A stretch of DNA of 28,389 nucleotides from Bacteroidales bacterium. Lineage in GTDB: Bacteria > Bacteroidota > Bacteroidia > Bacteroidales > P3. The DNA lies in NCBI GenBank assembly GCA_900771365.1, contig CAAGNU010000095.1:1-28389 (forward strand). Reading direction: 5' to 3'. Position 1 is the first letter of the stretch. Each line of letters starts with the position of its first letter. This document shows, in pieces, positions 7,094 to 15,584 of the stretch. The notes beneath the pieces are model-generated. The model was given only the letters and a program-made list of their open reading frames with translations. It made no database searches and had not been told where the DNA came from. The position numbers and the translations under genes were made by a program.

Positions 7094-8443
7094 TTATCTA
7101 GGCCAATTTATCTTGAAGTTCGGGCAATCCTTATACTCGTCCGAGATGCGGATATAGGTTGTTCTAATCATGCGGGTGCACCACTCTTCAATCTTCTTGG
7201 TCTTAGCATTCTCCAAAGCGGCATTGTAGACAAGGTCGTAATCATCGTTGAGGTTTACCTTGTGAGCGGGCAGCTTCTTCGTGAGCTTGATGAGGCAGTA
7301 CGCACTTTTGTTCTCGGAAGTGGTAAAAGCTGTGGCGTTCGAGACCTCGCCTTCCTCCATGGCTACGATACCGATACTGGGATACATCTTATTGAAAGTC
7401 TCCTTGTCGAAACGATTGTTGTGCGACACCGGGTTGGTTACAGCACCGCCTTGGTTCTTGCTTACACCATCCGAATACTTCTTCGCGGCATCTTCAAAGG
7501 AGATATTGCCTTGGCGGATTTCCTGTGCCAAACTGTCGAGAAGGATACGAGCACGCAACAAATCTTCTGACGAAGTCTTGGGCTGCATGAGGATATGGCG
7601 GACGTTGATGCTGTTGCCGCGGCGCTCAATGAGCTGCAAGATATGAAAGCCGTATTGGGTTTCAATGATGGGAGACACCTCGCCAGGTTTGAGTGCGAAA
7701 GCCGCAGCCTCAAACTCGCTGACCATCTGGCCACGACCGAAGAAGCCCAATTCGCCGCCCTTGGATGCGGAGCCGGGGTCTTCAGAGTACAGTTTGGCAA
7801 GCATGGAGAATCGCTCGCCTTTGAGGATGCGCTCGCGCAGCTCGGCAAGCTCGCCACGCACGCGGTCGCGCTCAGCTTCTGATATGGTAGGCTCCACTAC
7901 TATCTCGGAAACCTCGTACTGCTCGGCAATTTGGGGAAGTGTGTCAGCATAGTTGTTGTAATACTCTGCCACCTCAGCCGGGGTGACCTTGATGTTTTCT
8001 GTAAGGTCGTACTGAACCCTCTGGCTCAAAGCTCGGTCGTGCAGAATTTCGTAATACTGGTCGTGCAGCTCATCATAGCTGTAGCCGTATGTCTCACGAA
8101 GTTTATCCTTGCCTCCAACCTGGGTTTCAATCATCTTTAGGTAATAGCTGACCTCTTCCTCAACCTGGTCTTCATTCACCTCAACGCTATCCACAATGCC
8201 TTTATGGATGAGCAATTTGGAAATCAGCATGCTTTCAAGCAGGCTGCAACGCTCCGCATGGGCACCCTCCATACCTTGACGGAGGCGGATTTGGGTGTAG
8301 GCCTGCTCGATGTCGGAGTTCTTGATGATTGTCTGACCCACAACGGCCACAATGCCGTCCACAACTTGCTTGTTCTGGGCGTGGACGCTCATCGCAAAAC
8401 CTAAGAGCAGTGCTGCTATGATGCACAAAGTTTGTTTCTTCAT
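7094..8443 (-). CDS. surA: SurA-type periplasmic peptidyl-prolyl isomerase/chaperone
   Basis: This 449-residue exported foldase helps outer-membrane proteins fold in the periplasm. The signal peptide is MKKQTLCIIAALLLGFAMSVHAQ. A SurA-type N-terminal helical domain (about 25-170) is followed by two parvulin rotamase domains, about 173-275 (with KGGELGFFGRGQMVSEFE and YGFHILQL) and about 278-390 (VRHILMQP ... NQGGAV). That is the SurA layout. It lies 39 bp downstream of the larger PpiC foldase gene and 27 bp upstream of the MoxR gene. The symbol reflects domain layout; client proteins may differ from those of the E. coli protein. Confidence 0.92.
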   Translation of the reverse strand: MKKQTLCIIAALLLGFAMSVHAQNKQVVDGIVAVVGQTIIKNSDIEQAYTQIRLRQGMEGAHAERCSLLESMLISKLLIHKGIVDSVEVNEDQVEEEVSYYLKMIETQVGGKDKLRETYGYSYDELHDQYYEILHDRALSQRVQYDLTENIKVTPAEVAEYYNNYADTLPQIAEQYEVSEIVVEPTISEAERDRVRGELAELRERILKGERFSMLAKLYSEDPGSASKGGELGFFGRGQMVSEFEAAAFALKPGEVSPIIETQYGFHILQLIERRGNSINVRHILMQPKTSSEDLLRARILLDSLAQEIRQGNISFEDAAKKYSDGVSKNQGGAVTNPVSHNNRFDKETFNKMYPSIGIVAMEEGEVSNATAFTTSENKSAYCLIKLTKKLPAHKVNLNDDYDLVYNAALENAKTKKIEEWCTRMIRTTYIRISDEYKDCPNFKINWPR

Positions 8444-8482
8444 TGCCGTAGTTCTTTTATATTGGCGTAATGGGTGAGTGCC

Positions 8483-10618
8483 TTAATAGGTAATCTCATC
8501 TATGACGTCTTGATAAATCTTCACATTATATTTCTTGCGGAGGGCAGCATTGTTCTGCTCCTCAAGATAGTTCTGATAGTCGTTGAGATAGTAGCCGCGA
8601 GCCTCTTCGCATGACTTCAAAGCAGGTTCGAGCAGATGCTCGACCACAAGGACAGTATAAGCCCTCTCCGGGGCGATGCTGTCCGTGGCCAATGCAGTAA
8701 AATAGAAATCACCCACACCAGGATGCGTGTAAACACCTACGCGCCACTCATTTGCTGAGAGGGTCTGCTGATGTCCTTTTTCAAGCAAGACGATATCTTC
8801 TGCCCAAGAGACCTTTCCTTTTTTCGACTTGGAGGCAAATTCGTCGGCAATCTCGCTGCTGCTCCAGCCTTTCTTGAGGCCCTTGTTGATAATCTTTACG
8901 ACCTTAGAGGGAACAAGCACCGTGCTGTCGGAGATATAGTAGGTATGCACGCGGGCACGCTCGTCCCAGAAATAGACGGAATCGTTCGTGTCGTTATAGT
9001 TGTGCGAAGCGCTGGCGGTCTTGTAAAATTCGGCGAAGCCGAGAGTGTCCTTGATGGCCCTCGACCAGACTTTGTGGTCGTTGTATGAGAAAATCATCAG
9101 ACCGTGGCGGTATTCCTGCACAAGGTTGGCGAAATCGGGATTATCGAGTTCGAGGCGCTTGTCGGCATACTCCAGCACTTTCTCGCTGATAAACTCCTGA
9201 TAGCGATCTCTGAGAAAGATGTCGAGCGTGGAAAGTGGGCGCACCTTCTTATTCTTATATATATAGTGAGCCAACTGGCGGGAATTGTACTCCTGGTCGC
9301 CAATCTTGAAGAGGGGGCGCATATCGGTAATCTGGTTAGAATCGTAATGGAAGATGGCGGAGAAGATGGAGTCGCTGATGACGGAGCGCACAGCGTCAAG
9401 GCTGGCAGCGTAAGGCGCATTCTTCTTCTTGGAAGTCTTCACCTGGGTGTAGTCCACGAAGTCGTATTTCTGCTTACACTGTTCCACAAAGATGTGCTGG
9501 GGCTTGGTGCTGCGTTCGCCGCGGGTCATGCGGGTTCTATAATAGGGAAGCAGGTTCTCAAACGGAGGAATGGTATCCTTCTTGACAAGTTTGATAATGT
9601 GCCAGCCGAAAGGCGTATGGAAAGGCTCGGAATACTCGCCAACCTTCAGGCCCTTTGCGATAGTTTCGACGTATGCGTAAGGCAGCTGGTTGCAAGGCAG
9701 TTCTGGCATGAGGCCGCCGTTCTTAGCCGTGGTGCGGTCATCGCTGGTGTTCTTTGCCACGAAGCCGAAGTTCTGTCCTTCTTGAAGCTGGCGATAGGCG
9801 GAGTTGATCTTGCCCTTAGCGCTGGGGTCCTTCTCGGAAATCCAGATATGAGCCACCTGCGACTTGCCGTAGTACTCATATTTGTCGAAAAGCTTGATGA
9901 TATGGTAGCCATAGCGTGAGCGCACAGGGTGGCTGATATCGCCAGGCTTCATCAAATAGGCTGCCGATTCAAAGGGGTAGACCATGTCGAACACCGTGAA
10001 GCAGCCGAGCTCGCCCTCCATGGGATTGATATCATTAGCCTTCTCGCGCACGAGAGGGTCACGGTCCTTCAGACGCTGCTCGCGCATCTCCTGCTGGGCA
10101 AGTTCATAGAAATCGTTGCCGAGCATGGCTTTGGCGCAGAGTTCCACAGCATGGTTGAACGCCTTGAGCGTATCTTCAGGCGAAGCCGTAGCGGGACACG
10201 GCACCAAGATATGGGCTGCGTGGAGTGCGTAATGGTTGCGTTCGTAGGCTTCTTTGAGCAAGTTCTGGAGCGTGGCAGAGTCAATCAGGTAGGGGGCTGC
10301 CAGGTCCTTGCGGTACGACTTGAGCTCGTTGTTCAGCGACTTCGTCGTATCGAGACCCATAGCGTAGGCGTCGGCCAGCTTGGTCTGGAAATTGATATAG
10401 AGCTGCACATAGTCCTCCAAAGCCTTGCGCTTCTCGTAGGTGCAAGCCGTGGGAGCGGCTGCGGGGTCTTTGCCGATAGAATGAAGGAACTCCTTCATAA
10501 ACTCCGACTTATAGATATTTTTGCCGTTAATCTCAAAAATGACTGGATCCTCAGCCTGTTGAGCCACAGCGCAGAAGGCCATCACAGACAATAGTACTGA
10601 TGCAAAAAACTTCTTCAT
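8483..10618 (-). CDS. Large exported PpiC-type foldase with two parvulin domains
   Basis: This 711-residue exported peptidyl-prolyl isomerase starts with the signal peptide MKKFFASVLLSVMAFCAVAQ. Two parvulin domains lie near residues 132-245 (AAHILVPCP ... YGYHIIKLFD) and 250-350 (AHIWISEKD ... FGWHIIKLV). A long C-terminal part of about 350 residues has no domain I can name and is likely substrate-binding or structural. Bacteroidales commonly encode such a protein next to surA and guaB. It starts about 100 bp after guaB ends and is 39 bp from surA. Probable role: folding of outer-membrane and secreted proteins. Confidence 0.9.
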   Translation of the reverse strand: MKKFFASVLLSVMAFCAVAQQAEDPVIFEINGKNIYKSEFMKEFLHSIGKDPAAAPTACTYEKRKALEDYVQLYINFQTKLADAYAMGLDTTKSLNNELKSYRKDLAAPYLIDSATLQNLLKEAYERNHYALHAAHILVPCPATASPEDTLKAFNHAVELCAKAMLGNDFYELAQQEMREQRLKDRDPLVREKANDINPMEGELGCFTVFDMVYPFESAAYLMKPGDISHPVRSRYGYHIIKLFDKYEYYGKSQVAHIWISEKDPSAKGKINSAYRQLQEGQNFGFVAKNTSDDRTTAKNGGLMPELPCNQLPYAYVETIAKGLKVGEYSEPFHTPFGWHIIKLVKKDTIPPFENLLPYYRTRMTRGERSTKPQHIFVEQCKQKYDFVDYTQVKTSKKKNAPYAASLDAVRSVISDSIFSAIFHYDSNQITDMRPLFKIGDQEYNSRQLAHYIYKNKKVRPLSTLDIFLRDRYQEFISEKVLEYADKRLELDNPDFANLVQEYRHGLMIFSYNDHKVWSRAIKDTLGFAEFYKTASASHNYNDTNDSVYFWDERARVHTYYISDSTVLVPSKVVKIINKGLKKGWSSSEIADEFASKSKKGKVSWAEDIVLLEKGHQQTLSANEWRVGVYTHPGVGDFYFTALATDSIAPERAYTVLVVEHLLEPALKSCEEARGYYLNDYQNYLEEQNNAALRKKYNVKIYQDVIDEITY

Positions 10619-10720
10619 TATCTTCTATTCTATTTTTATTATTTTAATGATGATTAGTGAGCCATGTACAGACAATAGGGGTTGCCTTGCCAATTCACTT
10701 TCACTATTTCACCACTCACA

Positions 10721-12193
10721 TTATCTTGAATAATTCGGAGCCTCGCGGGTGATGGCGATATCATGGGGATGGCTCTCCGTGCGGCCTGCCGCGGTGATGC
10801 GGATAAACTTGGCCTGCTGCAAGGTGGCGATATCCTTGGAACCCGTGTAGCCCATGCCGGCCTTCAGGCCGCCAACAAGCTGGTAAAGAACCTCGCTGAG
10901 GGTGCCCTTGTAAGGCACGCGTCCCACAACGCCTTCGGGAACAAGCTTCTTAGCATCGACCTCCTTATCCTGGAAATAACGATCCTTGGAGCCGCACTGC
11001 ATAGCTTCGAGAGAACCCATGCCGCGATAGGATTTGAACTTACGGCCTTCGTAGATGATGGTCTCGCCAGGAGCCTCCTCGGTACCTGCCACAAGGGAGC
11101 CGACCATGACGGTGCTGGCACCTGCGGCCAGAGCCTTCACCACATCGCCGCTATAGCGGATGCCGCCATCGGCGATGATAGGCACATCATAGCCCTTGCT
11201 CTTCAAAGCGCCTACGCATTCGCACACAGCCGTGAGCTGCGGCACGCCGATACCAGCGATAATGCGGGTGGAGCAGATACTTCCGGGTCCGATACCGACC
11301 TTGATAGCATCGGCGCCAGCCTCAGCCAGCATGATTGCGGCCTCGCCCGTGGCGATGTTTCCGACCACCACGTCGAGTTCGGGGTACTTATTCTTGACAG
11401 TCTTCAAAGCCTCAACCACGCGGATGCTGTGTCCGTGAGCCGTATCAATCACGATAGCGTCTGCACCAGCCTTCACGAGGGCGTCAACACGGTCCATCAT
11501 ATCGGGGGTGATGCCCACGCCTGCCGCCACGCAGAGACGGCCCTTGCTGTCCTTGCAGGCCAAGGGACGCTCCTTGGTCTTCATGATGTCGCGATAGGTG
11601 ATGAGGCCTACAAACTGACCCTGCTCGTTCACCACAGGCAGCTTCTCAATCTTGTACTGCTGAAGGATGTCGGTAGCCTCGGCGAAGGTGGTACCCACAT
11701 GGGTGGTGATAAGCTTGGTAATCATAATATCAGAAAGAGGACGCTCCATGTTGTGCTCGAAACGGAGGTCGCGGTTGGTGACCATGCCGATAAGGATGCG
11801 GTTCTCGTCAACAATGGGGATGCCGCCTATGCCATATTCCGACATCAGATGCAAGGCATCCTTTACCGTAGCATCTTTGGTGAGGGTGACGGGATCCACA
11901 ATCATGCCGTTCTCGGCACGCTTCACCTTTCTCACCTCATTGGCCTGGCGTTCGATGGACATATTCTTATGCAGCACGCCGATACCACCCTCCTGAGCCA
12001 TACCGATAGCCATAGCTGCCTCCGTGACCGTGTCCATAGCTGCCGACACGAGGGGCGTGTTCAGTTTGATATTGCGGGAGAATCGGGAAGCCACGGTTAC
12101 CTCGCGGGGAAGAATCTCTGAATAAGACGGCACCAAAAGCACGTCATCGTATGTAAGGCCTTCGCCAATGAATTTAGTGGTATCTGTGTACAT
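10721..12193 (-). CDS. guaB: Inosine-5'-monophosphate dehydrogenase
   Basis: IMP dehydrogenase oxidises IMP to XMP with NAD+, the rate-limiting step of guanine nucleotide synthesis. The 490-residue protein has the usual layout: a TIM barrel interrupted by a pair of CBS domains (about 95-210) that bind regulatory nucleotides. The catalytic loop is GPGSICSTR with Cys307, IDTAHGH (249-255) is conserved, and the flap segment VGRVPYKGTL is present. It is the first gene of a long minus-strand series; a TATCTTTG element lies 42 bp upstream of its ATG. Purine synthesis at the head of a protein-folding cluster suggests growth-linked expression. Confidence 0.97.
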   Translation of the reverse strand: MYTDTTKFIGEGLTYDDVLLVPSYSEILPREVTVASRFSRNIKLNTPLVSAAMDTVTEAAMAIGMAQEGGIGVLHKNMSIERQANEVRKVKRAENGMIVDPVTLTKDATVKDALHLMSEYGIGGIPIVDENRILIGMVTNRDLRFEHNMERPLSDIMITKLITTHVGTTFAEATDILQQYKIEKLPVVNEQGQFVGLITYRDIMKTKERPLACKDSKGRLCVAAGVGITPDMMDRVDALVKAGADAIVIDTAHGHSIRVVEALKTVKNKYPELDVVVGNIATGEAAIMLAEAGADAIKVGIGPGSICSTRIIAGIGVPQLTAVCECVGALKSKGYDVPIIADGGIRYSGDVVKALAAGASTVMVGSLVAGTEEAPGETIIYEGRKFKSYRGMGSLEAMQCGSKDRYFQDKEVDAKKLVPEGVVGRVPYKGTLSEVLYQLVGGLKAGMGYTGSKDIATLQQAKFIRITAAGRTESHPHDIAITREAPNYSR

Positions 12194-12234
12194 AATTATA
12201 AATTATATTTTATTTCTTCGTTTAAAAAATTGTG

Positions 12235-12242
12235 CAAAGATA
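12235..12242 (-). promoter_or_regulatory. Bacteroidetes -7 element upstream of guaB
   Basis: On the minus strand TATCTTTG fits TAnnTTTG and is followed by GCAC, 42 bp upstream of the guaB ATG. A TTTG (plus-strand CAAA at 12266-12269) lies 23 bp further up, slightly beyond the usual spacing to -33. Confidence 0.6.
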
Positions 12243-12587
12243 CAATTTTTTTCTGACATGGTAAACAAAAAAATCGTTTTATACTTTTTTTAACATTTCA
12301 AAAGCGAGAGCAGAAGATCCCAATCAAGAGCAGAATCCAGACTTGCTTGAGAACCTGCTCCTGCTTAGGGTTTATGCCAGATAAAAAAAATGTCAGCAAG
12401 ACAGTCATGCTTGGCTGCCCTCTTTTTAACATATAAAACCATACTGCATAAGGTCTGCGCGTAATGACAAGAACACACAAATGTTAAAAACAGGACACCT
12501 CCTGCCTCAAGGGGAAAACACTCCCCCTACCCTCTCAAAAAAAACGTTTTCCAACCTACGCTTTTTTCACTTTTCAAAAGACATCCC

Positions 12588-12642
12588 ACCTTCGTCCTAC
12601 CTTCGCCGTACCTTCGCTCCACCTTCGCTCCACCTTCGCTCC
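12588..12642. repeat. 11-bp tandem repeat (ACCTTCGCTCC), 5 units
   Basis: Five consecutive 11-bp units: ACCTTCGTCCT, ACCTTCGCCGT, then ACCTTCGCTCC three times. The same unit occurs at 484-515. The two degenerate outer units suggest expansion from one end. Confidence 0.85.
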
Positions 12643-12828
12643 GCACCCCCATGAAAAGCCTAATCAGGACGAAGCCTGAACGAAATTTCGGCAAGCCTTG
12701 AGCATGTAACCCCTAAAGCCTTGTCGAAGACGCGTATTATCGCTCTACATAACAGTAAGATAGAAGATCATCTGCAAAAAATATTCTTAAATATAGTATT
12801 TTACTATCATTATTTGAAAAAAAAATCG

Positions 12829-12836
12829 TAAATTTG
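12829..12836 (+). promoter_or_regulatory. Bacteroidetes -7 element of the thioredoxin/C1-peptidase cassette
   Basis: TAAATTTG followed by GCA matches TAnnTTTG, 31 bp upstream of the ATG at 12868. The nearest upstream TTTG (12813-12816) is too close to be a standard -33 element. Confidence 0.5.
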
Positions 12837-12867
12837 CATTTTGGATTTGTTATAACATATTATATTT

Positions 12868-13995
12868 ATGAAAAAGAATATCAGCATTCTAACCCTTGCC
12901 TTGCTGCTCTGCCTCCTCGGCGGTTGCAAGCATAACGACGCTTACACCATCAATGGTGCCGTTTCCATGCCCGGCTTCGACGGCAGCATGGTCTATCTGA
13001 CCGACGTGAACACCTCCGAGCCTATCGACTCTGTGGTTGTGGCCGACGGCAAGTTCACCTTCCAGGGCTCCGTGGAGCAGCCCACCATCGGCGTCATCAG
13101 AGCCACCTCAGTCAATGAGGACGTCTCCTGCACAAGCTACATCGTGCTCGAAGAGGGCACCATCTACATCGACATCGTGACCGACTCGCTCTCCGGCACA
13201 CCCCTCAACGACTACTACTACAGCCATTACACTGCCGACACCGAAATCAGCAGCCTCCGGAAGCAGGTTTCCGACCTGATTAACCAGTACTATGTCGTCA
13301 TGGAACTGGGTCCCCAGGCCACCGAGGAACTGATGATGGAATACGCCAAGGCCGATAGCCTTCTCAATAATCGTACCAACATCGTTCTCTCTAACATGTA
13401 TCAGGAGAACAACGAGAATATCCTCGGCGCTTTCGCCCTCGCCAACTTGGCCGATGCTGGCGTCATCACGTTCGACAGCCTCGACAACATCATGGCCCAT
13501 GCCAACCCCATCGTCGCCCAATTCTCTCCCCTCGCGACAATCTATAAAAGGCTGGAGAACGTGGCCAAGACCTCCGAAGGCAAGCCCTTCGTCGATCTCA
13601 ACGGCATCGACTTCGCCACAGGCAAGGCCACCAAGCTCAGCAAGATGATACAGCCCGGACAGATCACCCTCATCGACTTCTGGGCCTCTTGGTGCTCCCC
13701 CTGCCGCGGCGAAATCAAGGAGAACCTCATCCGCCTCTACGACAAATACGCCAGCCAGGGCCTCAACATCATCGGCATCGATGTGTGGGACAAGCCCGAA
13801 GACCACAAGGCCGCCGTTGAAGGCCTCGGCATCAAATACCCCCAGCTGATTGACAACGAAGGCACCGCTACCGACACCTACGGCGTGGACGGCGTGCCCA
13901 CCATCCTCCTCATCGACAAGAACGGCACCATCGTCAAGCGCGGCATCCGTGGCGACGAGATTGAGAAAGCCGTCATCGAATATCTTGCCAAGTAG
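12868..13995 (+). CDS. TlpA-like thioredoxin lipoprotein (DUF4369 + thioredoxin)
   Basis: This 375-residue lipoprotein has a signal peptide ending in the lipobox LGGC with Cys20, so it is membrane-anchored and faces the periplasm. The N-terminal part (about 25-120, YTINGAVSMPGFDGSMVYL) fits the DUF4369 domain common in Bacteroidetes. The C-terminal thioredoxin fold has WASWCSPC with redox cysteines Cys276 and Cys279 and the cis-proline Pro344 (GVPTILLIDKNG). The role is disulphide reduction or exchange in the periplasm. It is followed after 57 bp by two exported C1 cysteine peptidases, plausible redox clients. Codons are strongly C-ending, suggesting high expression. Confidence 0.93.
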   Translation: MKKNISILTLALLLCLLGGCKHNDAYTINGAVSMPGFDGSMVYLTDVNTSEPIDSVVVADGKFTFQGSVEQPTIGVIRATSVNEDVSCTSYIVLEEGTIYIDIVTDSLSGTPLNDYYYSHYTADTEISSLRKQVSDLINQYYVVMELGPQATEELMMEYAKADSLLNNRTNIVLSNMYQENNENILGAFALANLADAGVITFDSLDNIMAHANPIVAQFSPLATIYKRLENVAKTSEGKPFVDLNGIDFATGKATKLSKMIQPGQITLIDFWASWCSPCRGEIKENLIRLYDKYASQGLNIIGIDVWDKPEDHKAAVEGLGIKYPQLIDNEGTATDTYGVDGVPTILLIDKNGTIVKRGIRGDEIEKAVIEYLAK

Positions 13996-14052
13996 GGTCT
14001 GAAGCCACAATGTTAAGAAATTAAAATATCATTATAACTAACATCGACTATC

Positions 14053-15489
14053 ATGAAACGTATATTCATTATCGCTACGGCCGCCATGCTCCTCGCCATG
14101 CCCGCACAGGCTCAGAAGAAGAGCACGGCCAAGAACGCACCCAAAGAGGCCTACAAAGGCGGCATCACTACCGAGATGATGCAGCAGATGAAACAGAGCT
14201 ACGGCAACAACGCTTCCGACAAGGCTCTGCGCAACATCCTCGTCACCAACAGCCCCGCCAAGCTGGCCCTCAACTACGAGAACGCCACCGCTTTCGACTC
14301 CCACTTCTCCAACCGCGTGGAGAGCAAGGCCATCACCGACCAGAAGTCCTCAGGCCGCTGCTGGATGTTCACCGGCATGAACGTGCTCCGCAACAAGGCC
14401 ATCCGCCAGCACAACCTCCCCGCCGACTTCCAGTTCTCGCAGGCCTACACCTTCTTCTACGACCAGCTCGAGAAGTCCAACCTCTTCCTCCAGGCCATCA
14501 TCGACACATACAAGAAGCCCATGGACGACCAAGAGGTTGACTGGCTCTTCAAGAACCCCCTCAGCGACGGCGGCCAGTTCACCGGCATCGCCAACTTGAT
14601 TGACAAATACGGCCTCGTACCCGCTGAGGCCATGCCCGAGACCTACAACACCAACAACACCAGCTCCATCTCCAGCCTCATCCAGCTCAAGCTGCGCGAG
14701 GACGGCCTCCAGCTCCGCGAGATGGCTGCCCAGAAGAATGTCACCCCCGAGAAACTCCAGGCCAAGAAGACCGAGATGCTCGGCACCATCTACCGTATGC
14801 TGGCCCTCACCTTCGGCGAGCCCCCCGCTGAGTTCACCTGGCAGCAGAAGAACGCCAAGGGCGAAATCGTCTCCACCGAGAAATACACCCCCATGTCGTT
14901 CTACGAGAAATTCGCCAAGACCGACTTCTCCACCTACTACATGGTCATGAACGACCCCACCCGCGAATACTACAAGGTCTATGAGATTCAGTACGACCGC
15001 CACGTCTATGACGGCCAGAACTGGCGCTACCTCAACCTCCCCATGGACGAGATTGCCCCCATGTGCATCGCCTCCATCAAGGACAGCACCATGATGTATT
15101 TCAGCTGCGACGTGGCCAAGTTCCTCAACCGCGACAAGGGCTTCATGGACGAGAACAACTACGACTACGGCTCGCTCTTCGGCACCACCTTCGGCATGGA
15201 TAAGAAGCAGCGCGTGGCCACCCACGCCAGCGGCAGCAGCCACGCCATGACCCTCTGCGCCGTCGATCTCGACAAGGACGGCAAGCCCATCAAATGGATG
15301 GTCGAGAACAGCTGGGGCAGCAGCTACGGCTACCAGGGCTTCCTCATCATGACCAACGCCTGGTTCAACGAATACATGTTCCGCGTGGTCCTCGAAGACA
15401 AGTACATCCCCGCAAAATATCGCGAGATGCTCAACCAGAAGCCCATCATGCTCCCCGCCTGGGACCCCATGTTCGCTCCTGAAGAATAA
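14053..15489 (+). CDS. pepC: Exported C1 peptidase, aminopeptidase C/bleomycin hydrolase type
   Basis: This 478-residue papain-like peptidase is of the bleomycin hydrolase (C1B) type. The catalytic triad is visible: Cys103 in DQKSSGRCWMF, His397 in SSHAMTL and Asn419 in ENSWG. Family members act as aminopeptidases, typically as hexamers in the cytoplasm. This one has a signal peptide (MKRIFIIATAAMLLAMPAQA), so it is predicted to be periplasmic or secreted, probably trimming peptides for uptake. The C-terminus (PAWDPMFAPEE) extends beyond the catalytic core. It lies 57 bp after the thioredoxin lipoprotein and 95 bp before a second C1 peptidase. Codon use is extremely C-biased. Confidence 0.92.
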   Translation: MKRIFIIATAAMLLAMPAQAQKKSTAKNAPKEAYKGGITTEMMQQMKQSYGNNASDKALRNILVTNSPAKLALNYENATAFDSHFSNRVESKAITDQKSSGRCWMFTGMNVLRNKAIRQHNLPADFQFSQAYTFFYDQLEKSNLFLQAIIDTYKKPMDDQEVDWLFKNPLSDGGQFTGIANLIDKYGLVPAEAMPETYNTNNTSSISSLIQLKLREDGLQLREMAAQKNVTPEKLQAKKTEMLGTIYRMLALTFGEPPAEFTWQQKNAKGEIVSTEKYTPMSFYEKFAKTDFSTYYMVMNDPTREYYKVYEIQYDRHVYDGQNWRYLNLPMDEIAPMCIASIKDSTMMYFSCDVAKFLNRDKGFMDENNYDYGSLFGTTFGMDKKQRVATHASGSSHAMTLCAVDLDKDGKPIKWMVENSWGSSYGYQGFLIMTNAWFNEYMFRVVLEDKYIPAKYREMLNQKPIMLPAWDPMFAPEE

Positions 15490-15584
15490 TCTCCCCAGAA
15501 ACCCCAAAAAATCCGGAAACCCCGGAATCACCGGAAACTCCCCACTAAGAATAAATCACACTAAAAAATAAAAACTCCAATAAC

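Larger units (their letters stand above)
12194..12867. other. Intergenic region between guaB and the thioredoxin lipoprotein gene
   Basis: This 674-bp gap separates divergent genes. It holds promoter-like elements for both sides (12235-12242 minus, 12829-12836 plus) and the 11-bp tandem repeat at 12588-12642. A 60-codon open frame on the minus strand (12298-12480) has no recognisable product. I see no RNA gene in it. Confidence 0.6.

Noticed and set aside
10763..12121. 452-codon plus-strand open frame opposite guaB
   Set aside because: It is the shadow of an unmistakable IMP dehydrogenase gene.
12298..12480. 60-codon minus-strand open frame upstream of guaB
   Set aside because: No recognisable family, no start signal, and it lies in AT-rich promoter DNA. 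Another frame is equally open at its end.
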